Of a stretch of DNA of 64,000 bases, positions 54,340-64,000 are shown one piece after another. The position numbers and the translations under genes were made by a program. Numbering within the stretch: position 1 is the stretch's first letter; each line of letters begins with the position of its first letter. Source of the DNA: Mortierella alpina (Eukaryota; Mortierellomycota; Mortierellomycetes; Mortierellales; Mortierellaceae); the NCBI GenBank assembly GCA_029449245.1, contig JANATF010000014.1, positions 376,501 through 440,500 of the forward strand, in the 5' to 3' direction. The notes under the pieces were generated by a model. That model did no database searches. It saw only the letters and a list, made by a program, of their open reading frames with translations, and was not told the DNA's origin.

Positions 54340-56729
54340 CTGAAGTGTTACAGGACGTCCTTCTCAGTTCTACAAAGCACGAAGGATCAAGGTTCAGGAA
54401 CTTTTTTTTTTTTAAAGGTAGAGTGGATTTATTGCAACGTCACGCTATTGAACTTTTAACTTTAACAGCGTGGTTCAACATGATCTGTTCAAGGGCGTCC
54501 GAGAATATGGTGTGGTTCTCTTTGTACTGAGTAATGTTGAACTGTGCAATCCCTGAGAGGCCGCACGAGACGAGTTGGAACGAGGACAGGCCGGATGTAG
54601 GAACAAGTGGGACACATTTGGGATGGTTGGATAGTACGAAGATAGAGGCTATGTCCTGTTCTGACCATTGGAGACGTGTCGTATACTTGGAGAGCAGGGA
54701 TGTCCACGCGGTACGTTTGTTGTGACAAAGGGCTATGTAATGGAGACGGTCTTCTTGTGGGTGACCACACACAGGGCATGATGCAGTGAGACCAGGACGT
54801 GGCCATCGTTCAGCACGGAACTGAGCACATGGCGTGGCATGGTGGATGTGACGCCACCACAGGTTCCTTGCGGGTTTCGTGATGTTGGCATTCCAGAATG
54901 AGTGCCATTGTTTTTTCGTCGAGTTGGAGCGGTCTGTCGCAGGGGGATGTAGAAATGAGCGGAGATCGTTCTTTGACGCTGTGCTGAACGAGGTTGTATT
55001 TCCATTTGGTAACAAAAGCCGTATGTTGTTGAGCGCTTGTAGTGTGTCTTGGGTGGATATGTCGAAACTTGGGTTATCGATTGCCCAGCCAATTTCGGGC
55101 TTGAAAAGAACACGGTTAAGTCGGAGGCGGTTATAGAGGTTGACAGCTTCTTGTTGAATGTTTGGGATGTTCGTAATGGCGATGGTGTCCAGAAGGCGTG
55201 TGGTGGGGTCCACTGTAAAGAGCTGAGCCATCCATAAGGTCGAGTCCAAAGGTTTCTTAAGAGCCATCGGAGGATCTGGGTGGTGCATGAGCCACCATGT
55301 AACAGGCGTTCCCAGTACTAAGTCAGCCGCCGGTAGGATGGAGCCTGGTGATTGTGGAAGGAGAGAGATAGGAGGTAGATTCCTGCAGGCGCGCATGATG
55401 TTCTGGGGTACCGAGAGATTGTTCAGGCGTTTTGACATACAAGGCAGGTTAGAGCATAATGCAAATGAATGTAAGGACGGTGCCTGTAGGTAGTGTTGTG
55501 CTGCCCTCATAACTATGCGACGGCCGATAATAGGGGATTCAGATAACATGTTCCTGAGATGTTGCAGCTGGAACAGGGTTGCTTGTGTATACGGACCGAG
55601 AATGCCCAGGCCACCTTGGTCCTTTGGTGTGCAGAAAAGGTTCCATGATGGACACGGTTTGTTGGGAAGGATGAATCGACGTAACATCGTAATGACCTTT
55701 CTGAACCATTTGGGGGGAGGGATGCAGACCCATAGGACATGCCAGAGGCGTGATAGGATGAGTGAGTTGACCAAAAGGGCTTTGCCCATGACAGATAGTG
55801 AGCGCTGTGAATGTAACTGGGTGGATTTGGATATCTTTTCATATAGGGATTCAAAAAACATATCCATCTGTTGCTGGCAGATGGGGACTGGGTAACCCAG
55901 GTAGATGAGCGGGGAGCGACTGGTTTCATCGTGCCATTGGACGTGAGATTCCAATAGAGACGTAACCAGGTTGGGGTCTGGAGTGTTCGTCATAGGGAAT
56001 GCTGTAGTTTTGGAGTAATTCATTTTGCCGTTCGACGCTGCCTGATACAATTGTAAGAGGATCTTCAACCGTTGCCACTCTTGTTGGGAGTTTAGAATAG
56101 CCAGGACATCGTCTGCATAACCCATGTGCGTGGTAGCAGGGGACTGGACCGTGATCTTGATACCACGTATCCCAGGATGGTTCGTAATGGAGGAAAGGAG
56201 TGGTTCCAATGCAATATTGAATAGGAGGGGGGATATGGGATCTCCTTGTCGTAAGCCCCGTTGTTGTGTGAACGTTTTCGTGATATGTCCATTAATATTC
56301 AGGGCAATCTTAGTCTGGAAGAAGAGTGACTGGATAGTTTGTATGAAACGGGGTGAAAAGTTCATTGCTGAGAGTACTGATGTAAGGTAATCAGGATTGA
56401 CTCTGTCGTAGGCTTTTTCCATATCAAGCATAAGGCCCACTTGAGATCCACGTTGAATTTTGCAGTGATTCATGAGGGTTGTCAAGGTTATACCATTATC
56501 AGCAATGAAGCGTCCAGCAATGAAGCCCGTTTGCTGAGGCGCAATCAGTTTTTGGAGTAGTGGACGAAGACGATTGCTGAGGAGTTTCGTGAACAGCTTG
56601 GCGTCGCAGTTAATCAGTGATGGGGGGCGCCAGTTTGAGAGGAGTGCTGGGTTCCCTTTTTTATATTTCAGGATAATAATTGTCTCCAACCAAGAGGTAG
56701 GAAACTGACTCGTGGAGATACCCTCATTA

Positions 56730-56894
56730 GGGGGTTACAAACCAAGGCATTTGAGGAAGTGTTTGCAAATTTATTCTGAGCTCAAACACGTCGTGTTTTG
56801 ACGAGCAATCACGCAAAACACACAACCTCGGGAGCAGATGTGTTTACAAACACGTACGTGTTACAAAATGGCTCTGCCTAGGATTGTAACCCCC
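56730..56894. mobile_element. Mariner-type MITE in LINE ORF2 (165 bp)
   Basis: Inverted ends begin GGGGGTTACAA(A/T)CC. TA flanks both sides (56728-56729 and 56895-56896). LINE codons on the two sides join in frame once the element and one TA are ignored. Confidence 0.85.
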
Positions 56895-57940
56895 TATTGA
56901 AGGTATTAATAAAGAGCTCGCGCGTTTGTTGATGGGAGAAGAGGACAGGGTAGATTTCGAAAGGGAGTCCATCCTTGCCGGGTGATCTGCCTTTTGGGGT
57001 ATGTTTGAGTAGGGAGTCCAGTGTGGAGTTATCCAGAGGACTGAGGATTTGTGCATTATCGTGATCATTCAACGAAGCTGTGTGTGCAAGTTGCTTGGTG
57101 AGGTATGAGGTAGCTCGTGGGCATGATGGGGAAGGGGTATAGAGATCAGAGTAGAATGTCATTGCAATGGATGCCATTTCTGAAGGCGACGACGCCGTTT
57201 GACCGGTATGAATGTCAAGTAGTGGAGGGATAAGTCGGTGTTTGGAGCGTTCTTTGAGGGTATTGAAAAAGTATTGTGTGCTTTTTCCGCCTTTCTCTTG
57301 CCATCGGGCACCTGCCCGTATTGCCAGACCCTCCAGATGTTCTTGTGAAAAGATGTCAAGCATCGATTCACACCGGGAGATGGCTGTGGTAACGGGAACA
57401 TACTGAGCGCATGTTGGCGAGAGGGAGGTGAGTTGTCTGATGAGTGAGGATCTCTCCATCTCATACTGTTGTAACAATGATTTTTTCCTCTGTGCATTTT
57501 TGTGGCAAAGGTGATACAGTATTTTTTAACATTGTGTTTGAGGGTATCCCACCGTTGTTGTGGGGGTGTGGATGGTGGGATGGGGTACCGTGTAGAATGA
57601 TCAAGGGTAGATAATAGGCCTGAGCGAAAAGCAGGGTCTTTGAGTAGAGAAGAGTTGAAGCGCCATGTTCCCTTTCCTGTTGTAGTGGGAGGATTGGGAT
57701 CAAAGGCTACAAGTAATAAATCATGGTCTGAATGCTGACAGGCGTATGTCGTTTGAGGGTTGGATGTACGGGAGAAGACTAAAGGGGAGCAGAAGATATA
57801 GTCAATGGTAGAGAATGATTTTGCGCTTTTAGAGTAGAACGTTGGTAGAGGGGATTGAAGCCCCGTTGACATACAATCCGCTGCATTTTTCCGGATCCAG
57901 GAGTGGAAGGAAGAGTGGCATTTAAAGGAGTCTGGGTGTA

Positions 57941-58208
57941 TTGTGCCTTTCACATAAAAATGCCAACTCTGTCACTAAATTTCAAAATTGGTGTGAATCG
58001 AGCAGACACTTTTTCACCACCCTAGAGCCATTTTCAACGACTTAACACTGTCATTCCACTCTTTTAACAATACCAACATCCAGAATTGATAAATTCATTG
58101 TGTTTCTAGCCCTTTTTTCGTCTAGAGCAGCAATGAGTTGATCAATTTTGCTTCGACGATATCACCAAATCTGAAAATTACTTAGATGTTTTTGTATGAA
58201 AGGCACAA
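57941..58208. mobile_element. Mariner-type MITE in LINE endonuclease (268 bp)
   Basis: Inverted ends start TTGTGCCTTTCA, with weaker similarity for a further 35 bp. TA flanks it at 57939-57940 and 58209-58210. It splits the endonuclease GDFNL block, and the frame is continuous across the site. Confidence 0.85.
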
Positions 58209-58689
58209 TAGGTTAAAATCTCCTACTAGAAAAAAGGCAGGGGGAGGAGAGGAAAAGAATGGGATGGATAATATCTGACGGAAGAAGGGTGTACGTTGCG
58301 ACCTCGAAGCAGGAGCATAGATCACGCACAATTCCCATCGTAGTTGAGACTGTGAACTTTCAATGGATGCAATTAGGACTCGACCTTCTAGGTAGAAGGT
58401 GTGGGATATGAGAGACAAGTTTCTGTTGGTCAGGACAAGCCCACAGAAAGGTGACCAGACTGAGGTATGGCCACCAAGGGAGCGCTCTATGGTTAGCAAG
58501 AGCCTCTTGTCTCCGCAGGAGGAGGTGGAGAGTTGTGTTTCCGTAAGGGCCAGCAGGTCAATATGTTGATCTTTCAACCAATGGTGAACCATTGGGGTGG
58601 TGGCAGTGACAGTGGAAAGGTGTGTTTTGCGCACACCTCTGATATTAAAAGTGCCCAGCAGCATTAGGTAGTGGAGGAGGGGGGTCAGA

Positions 58690-60750
58690 CTACTGCACTA
58701 CTATGAGCTGGGGAGCGGTATCTAGGGATTGGAACCGGTCAAAGATCCTGCACCGGTCAAACCTTGCCCGAATATATATCGAACCGGTTAAAACCGCCGG
58801 TCAACGGGCTCTCAGCTCTCTAGCCAATCACGAGCTTCAGTGGCCGTCCTTAACCCTGTTTTCGATGATCGATTGAGTCTTTCTGCTGGCTGTAAGTCGA
58901 GATTCCTGACAAAAAAAGAACCGTCGGTTAAAAATTAGGGGCGGTCAATTCTTTGGCGCAGGAAAATTGTCGAGACCGCGGCGCGCCGAGAACCGGTTCC
59001 AACCCCTAGCGGTATCAATCTGCGTTTGCTTTTTTTTGGTCTTTTTGTTATTTTTGCGGTTATTGGGCAAAGCAAGGGTGGGACTACCAGAGGCTGAGGG
59101 CAGGCCTGATTGTCCACCAGACACAGTTGCGAGAAGGGCATTGGAGCTGCGAAGTCTTCTGCCACTACGACCGACGACTGAGAAACCATCGTCTGCATCG
59201 CCACGGTTATACGGGTCGAAAGAGTGTGTGCTGGAAACACTACCATGGATCACACCTCTGTTCTTTGAGCCCTCGGTTGTACCCACCGAAGTCATCACAG
59301 TATCGTTCACGATTTCGTGGGGATCATGTGTAATACTATCCTCAGACTGCGAGGTCGCTAGTACAGTGGAGATGGTAGATGGGATCATGGAGGTAGGTGT
59401 TGGAGTAACATTGGTAGATGGGGTGACAGCACTAATAAGGGATGCAGTGGTGCATGGATCAGGATCAGTGCTTTGGTTCGATGCCGACTGAGTATCAAGG
59501 GCCTCGGCCAACTGAGAATCTGTGAAAAGGTGCGCAAACTCATCAATTGTGCTTGACTGAGTAGATGGAGGGGTCTGTGGGATGCACTGGACAGATGAAA
59601 CAGTATGAGATGAAGACGCCTCATCCGAGGACAACGATGACTCCCCCATGGGTCGTTGGGTCGGAGGGTAAGCATCTGACCTGTCACCCTCGGACCCGTT
59701 AACACAGTCCTCTTGTGGCATAACCACATGGGTACGGACTCCATCCAAGGAGTTATGGATGGGTTTACGAGAGGAGGAAGATTGATTTTGATGGAAGGCA
59801 GGGCCTTGGATACGCTGTTTTCGTGCATTATAACGTGCAACGGGACAGAAACGATATTGCACCGCATTCATAGCAAATGGCACTCGCTAACAAAGGGCAG
59901 TTGGCAGGGAGATGACCAGAGACTTGACAGCGATTGCACGGGGGGTCTTTGTGCCAAGCTGTGGTGATCGAGTGATTTCCCCACAGGCGCACAGTCAGTT
60001 TGTCATCGCGCTGTTTGCCAAATCCTCTTTTACCAAGAAGTGGAGCAAGGAAAACGTACGCATCTTTGCCATAGTGACGATAATTGCTCTCACTATCCTC
60101 TGTGATAGGAATTGTAATTTTCAGCACGCGAGCAAGAGGGGAGAACACATCCAGTAGTCCATCGGCTACCCATTTGTTGCGCTCTCGGTCTGCAACAATC
60201 AGCAAATCACGCACATAGACCCGGTAGATTTGGAGATTGGGTGGAAGGGGAGTTGAGCATGGTATTCCTTATTGCCATATCGAACAGGGGTATTCTTAAT
60301 CTTATGAAGAGTCTCCTCACGATCAGGGAGGTCACCATCAGTATCCATATTCATTGAGTATGTCACTTCGAAAGTACAGCAGAATTGTCCAGATTCAGGG
60401 GGGATAACGGTACAGCACAAAACTTCAAGTTTCAAAGACGTTTGGCATGCTTTGCCAAACGCAAATGGGGCGGCGCCCTTTGGGACGTCGGTATATAACA
60501 CAGCGTCAGGGCATGAACAGTGGGGCAGGGGGGTATGGGAAGCACATTTGCCAAGTTCGGGGTCAGAGAAGATCTCGACAAAGTTCCGTCTGTTTCTCGC
60601 GGTAAGGGCACGAGAAAAAGACAGAGGTGGGTCCCGCGCAAGGGGGGCGGGGGTGGGATTGGGGAGCCAGGGGGGGCCGGAGCCTGAGCTCGACGGCAGG
60701 TTGGTGGGATTGGGGAGGGGTCGGGGACCACTTGATACGTTAATAGCCAT
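58690..60750 (-). pseudogene. LINE ORF1: CCHC-knuckle RNA-binding protein
   Basis: It starts MAINVSSGPRPLPNPTNLPS at 60750. The middle has a nucleic-acid-binding region (DLLIVADRERNKWVADG) and a zinc knuckle, CNRCQVSGHLPANC, followed by CYECG. The C-terminus is long, Ser/Thr-rich, then basic (NNRKNNKKTKKKQTQ). Frame shifts near 60225 (C-run) and 59850, plus the hAT-like MITE at its end, break the gene. It would have packaged the LINE RNA. Confidence 0.75.
58723..59008. mobile_element. hAT-like MITE at the end of LINE ORF1 (286 bp)
   Basis: Inverted ends start TAGGG(A/G)TTGGAACCGGT. Perfect 8-bp repeats, GCGGTATC, flank it at 58715-58722 and 59009-59016. The interior has several AACCGGT motifs. 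It replaces the last eight codons of ORF1. Confidence 0.9.
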
Positions 60751-60771
60751 TGTGGGCAGAAAGAAAGAGTT

Positions 60772-63700
60772 ACATTCAACCAGATGCATGCGCCCTTGAA
60801 GTTGTATTTAAATAAAACGCGTTTATGCCTTAAGAGCTTTACTCGCTGCTCTTCCCCTTGCCCTTGTTCCTCTTCTTCCTCCTATTTCGCCGATCTCGTA
60901 GCAAATCCAAAAACTGTGTTAAGGTCACGTCCGACTTGTGCCGATTGAAGTCGTTGGTAAATCCCTTCAAAACCTCATCTTGAGAAAGGCCATTGGCTTC
61001 CATAAAGTGCTCCACTCTTTCAGGAAGAGGCGGTTGTTAACGTAACGCTCCTCGCTTCGAAATTTGGAGTGCTCTGTCTGCTTGTCGTAGCCAAGGTATT
61101 TTCTTGACGTTTGCGGGCTTCGTACCTCAGACACTCGTTCCAGACTTCCAGGATTGTCTTCACAGTTCTGTCAAACTTGAACGGTCCATCCTCTTCCTGT
61201 TGCTCACAATGATCTGATGCTGTAGGCAGATTGATGGACATGGGTACAACAGTCGATGTTGCAGGAGGATTGGGATTGGGGTTAGGTACAGCAGGGCTAG
61301 AGGGGTTGTTAGGAGGAGTGCTGGCATCAATAGGATCGTGCAAGAGCGACGGAAGCGACGCGTCTGCTAACAAGTCTGTGCTTGCTGTCATGCCCATCAA
61401 CATGGCTTGTAGCTGTGTCCTAATCAGCCGTGTCTGATTTCCCTGCTGAATCTCGTACACCCTGCGCGCCTGCGACAAATCGTCCCTCGCCTTTGTGAAT
61501 TCAGTGTGTAGCTCCTGTATTCCATCTTGCAGCGCCTGAAGTTGTTGCTGGGTTTGCCGCAGCTGCTCCTGCAACATTTGCTGTTCCTGATGCTGTCGAT
61601 GCTGCAGAGTCATATACCGATTGCTGCTGTCGATTCGAGAATTTTCCACAGCATTCACAAGACCAGGCAGATCGCGCTCATAGCCTGTGAACGTATCGGA
61701 GTCCTCCTCCATTGCATTAATGAGGAGTTCTTGAAATGTTTCAAACGCCGGCTTGTCGTCGGTGGTATGCCTTTTCCAAGTGAAGACGTCGTGAGCCAGG
61801 ATGTGATTTATGGCATTGTCGTTTCTGAATAGGGCTGCGTCTTCAAGGATAACTCGCCGGAGTCAGACAAATAAAAGAAGAACACCTCGCTTGGCAATAT
61901 CGTAGTGGGAATGAATCTGCTCGCCGGATGCTTGTGCCTGTGCCCTTTCCTGTTCCAGAAGGATGTTGTCCTGCGAGTAAACTAATTCAACGATTGACGC
62001 AGATGTCTCTGGCACATCTTCCATGACCTTGTCGCACGTAGCCTTCCAGTCCGCCGCGTCTTCGCCCGTATACTGGTCCTCAATCCATGGGAAGATTTGC
62101 CGTTGAAGATCAAGAGGAGGGTTGAGACGATCTCTTTTCACATCGCACCGTGCGTTATGAAACCCTGCCATAGCGAATGCTCCAGGTATACCGAGCTTAG
62201 AAAGGTAGTACGTGTGCATCTTTCCATGAGCCCAGTGTCCCATCCGCGCAATATTGTCGATATGGATCTCCATGTCCTCCAGCTCACGCGCAGCTCCATG
62301 ACGGCCTGCGTGAGTCGGTCGGTTCGTCTCGATATCGCCCAATGAAAGTGCTTTTCGCGTTGATCTCAAGTCCGTCGAATAATCGATTTCATCGAGTCGG
62401 TTTACACCCTTGTTTGTATACCTTGATTTTTGGCCACTCTTCCAGGTTGTCAAAATCTGGGATCTCTTCACCAGCGATCTAGTCCAAAAAGGCGCGGAAA
62501 GCAGTAGGTGGCAGCTGTCAGTGAAATGGATTACAGAAGTATTTATGTACTGCTGTTTCTAGCGATGGATATGCTTACATGAAAACGCGCTCGAACATGT
62601 AGAATGCGAAAGCGCCAACGCCGCATCGAAGATAATTCTGATGACGGAAAACCACAGCAAACTGGTTCTTCAGGTCCTGTTGCGTCTTACCCCCACGAAG
62701 GCAGCAAGCTAGACCTCGGATCTTGTTTTGGGTACCAAACCGTTTGGTAAATATCGTTTGACAAAAGCAGTCTGAAAGGTCGAGTCGTCGAAGGTCCTCA
62801 GAACGGAGGAACATTTGATGCCGTATATTGATGGCCATGCGATCCCGAATATACGTTGAGCGACGGTTCCACTGGCCCACACCCTTCCAGAGAAGGACCA
62901 TCAAGTTCAGAAACTGCTCGACGGTGTATCCATCACGCAGTGGGCAGTATGTGCCCCGATCGAGGTTGGAGGTTGTCTTATCCTCAACGAGCCTCCGATA
63001 ATATGCAGCCATGGCGCTGGCGACAATCGGACAATCGCGCGGCTTCGGAAAGCGGTTCCTGTGTTCGCTACGCTGTACTGACCACTCACTGGTGAGTGCC
63101 TTCACAGCCGCCTCGACCGTCTCCTTGCCCACAGGTACACGAAAGCGATATTCCTTCGCATTGCTTGGGTCCTTCAGCGCTAGAGATATCATTAAAAAAT
63201 GAGGTTAACGTGATCAGAATATCGCCGCTCAAAACAATACTCCTTCATAGCCATGCCTCACGACGCTGTACACGTGTAATACCTTCTATGAACTCTTTTC
63301 GTATTTGCTCCTTCTCAATCTTTGCCGCCACTGGATCAAGGTGAGGATCGGTGATTGTCTGACCAATAATTCCGCTGAAGCTTCTGCCATGCCGAACGAT
63401 AACCTCCTTGAAATGTGCGAAAACTTTGTCCTGAAGAAATTGCAGGACCTTCGATGGTTCAACAAGATTATCGCCGCCAAACTTCTCAGAACAGAACGCC
63501 TATCAAGAAAGCGGGAAAAAGTAGAGACCTCGATATATCGATATAATGAGCTTCGCCAATCATTGGTACGTTCGCTAGGCGGCGGTAGTGTTGTGTACCT
63601 CCCAATCGACGAGATGCCGCGAGTATTGGTGCATAGTCTTCTTGCGGATATCCCGGCGCTGTATGTGCTCCATCATTTGGCGGATCATTTCGGTTCTACA

Positions 63701-64000
63701 TGGCTCTTTCTGCATTGTTGAAGTAATGATCCGGACTTGAATGGGTCGTACAGCTTCCTCGGTAGGCTGAGTGGAGTTGTCTGCAGCAATAATAGTCGCT
63801 GACGACGATTCTCCTTCCTCTTCTGCAAACTGTGCATTGGTGGTCGAGCAGGAAGGTCTTACACTCATTGATGACTCGCCAATACCTTCCTCGTATTGCT
63901 GCTGCCCATTGACACTGCTGATGGAATGAGAGATCACCTGAGTTCGTCTTTTTTTGGCGCTATGCGGTGGAGGGTGGTAGGCTTTCTCTTTTGACTGCCA
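60772..64000 (-). pseudogene. Crypton copy 2, inverted, broken, runs off the window
   Basis: The region matches copy 1 (43990-47222) closely over its length but in the opposite orientation. All three introns are at the same positions. The frame is broken: TGG to TGA in the LFVW segment near 61875, a 1-nt loss in the KRQDKY segment near 61105, and a 4-nt addition at the KVYK segment near 62415. The N-terminal Gln-rich part lies beyond base 64000. The copy must have used recombinase supplied in trans or decayed after insertion. Confidence 0.85.

Larger units (their letters stand above)
54440..58664 (-). pseudogene. LINE ORF2: AP-endonuclease and reverse transcriptase
   Basis: The protein begins MLLGTFNIRGVRKTHLSTV. 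The APE-type endonuclease has LALTETQLS, FFLVGDFNL and STIDYIFCS, supplying Glu, Asp/Asn and the terminal block. The reverse transcriptase has PKGRSPGKDGLPFEIY, KYKKGNP, GFIAGRFIADN, LMLDMEKAYDRV, QRGLRQGDPISPLLFN and the MGYADDVLA active site. A zinc-binding CPVCGHPQEDRLHYIALC lies near the C-terminus. Two TA-flanked MITEs split the frame at 57939-58210 and 56728-56896; the reading frame matches exactly across each. A separate 1-nt loss in an A-run at 57481-57486 shifts the frame. The protein cannot be made. Confidence 0.85.
54402..60771 (-). mobile_element. LINE (L1/Tad-like), interrupted by three MITEs
   Basis: A minus-strand non-LTR retrotransposon with ORF1 (CCHC knuckle), ORF2 (endonuclease plus reverse transcriptase) and a poly(A)-type 3' end (T-run at about 54402-54413). 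Three MITEs interrupt it: 58723-59008, 57941-58208 and 56730-56894. Its 5' side abuts Crypton copy 2 only about 20 nt upstream of the ORF1 start, so part of the leader is probably on the far side of the Crypton. Frame shifts in both ORFs make it inactive. Confidence 0.9.

Overview
The window is eukaryotic and most likely fungal. Genes are split by short GT-AG introns, usually 45-120 nt and often with a CTAAC- or TTAAC-like branch point. The mobile elements (DIRS, Crypton, LINE, mariner and MULE/hAT-like MITEs) and the gene families (fatty acyl-CoA reductase, NACHT-WD40, Crinkler-like header, expanded XPG-like genes) fit an early-diverging fungus. Mortierellomycotina is my best guess. That placement is inference from family content; no marker gene is present.

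Layout. 0-5 kb: a secreted histidine phosphatase running off the left edge, then a large minus-strand gene that joins an XPG/FEN1-like nuclease to a TnpB/Fanzor-like RuvC plus zinc-ribbon nuclease (copy A). 5-13 kb: a Crinkler-like fragment, a second XPG-like fragment cut by a DIRS remnant, a relic gene, and a nearly complete DIRS retroelement. 13-15 kb: a GNAT-type acyltransferase. 15-21 kb: a second XPG-Fanzor fusion with in-frame stops (copy B) and an isolated Fanzor C-terminal piece (D). 21-25 kb: a glyoxalase-fold protein and a mariner-type transposon with perfect 40-bp terminal repeats. 27-29 kb: fatty acyl-CoA reductase. 29-33.7 kb: a DIRS terminus, a nested stack of MULE-like and hAT-like MITEs, a small SAP-like protein and a relic gene. 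35-36.4 kb: an erythromycin-esterase-like enzyme. 36.7-38.5 kb and 48-49.8 kb: two members of one uncharacterised membrane-protein family. 40-42.6 kb: a decayed NACHT-WD40 gene. 43.6-47.2 kb: an apparently intact Crypton. 52 kb: a small secreted cysteine-rich peptide, then a UCH-like gene. 54.4-60.8 kb: a LINE hit by three MITEs. 60.8-64 kb: a second, broken Crypton copy running off the right edge.

The most interesting signal is the XPG-Fanzor architecture. In both A and B the XPG-like reading frame passes through splice sites into a linker and then into a protein with RuvC-I, a 'NE' glutamate, a CxxC zinc ribbon and an HRD RuvC-III motif. I know of no described fusion of a flap-type nuclease with an RNA-guided TnpB-class nuclease. 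Both copies here look inactivated by indels or stops, so an intact relative elsewhere is the key test. The rest is a mosaic of a few ordinary host genes in a transposon-rich, actively decaying region.
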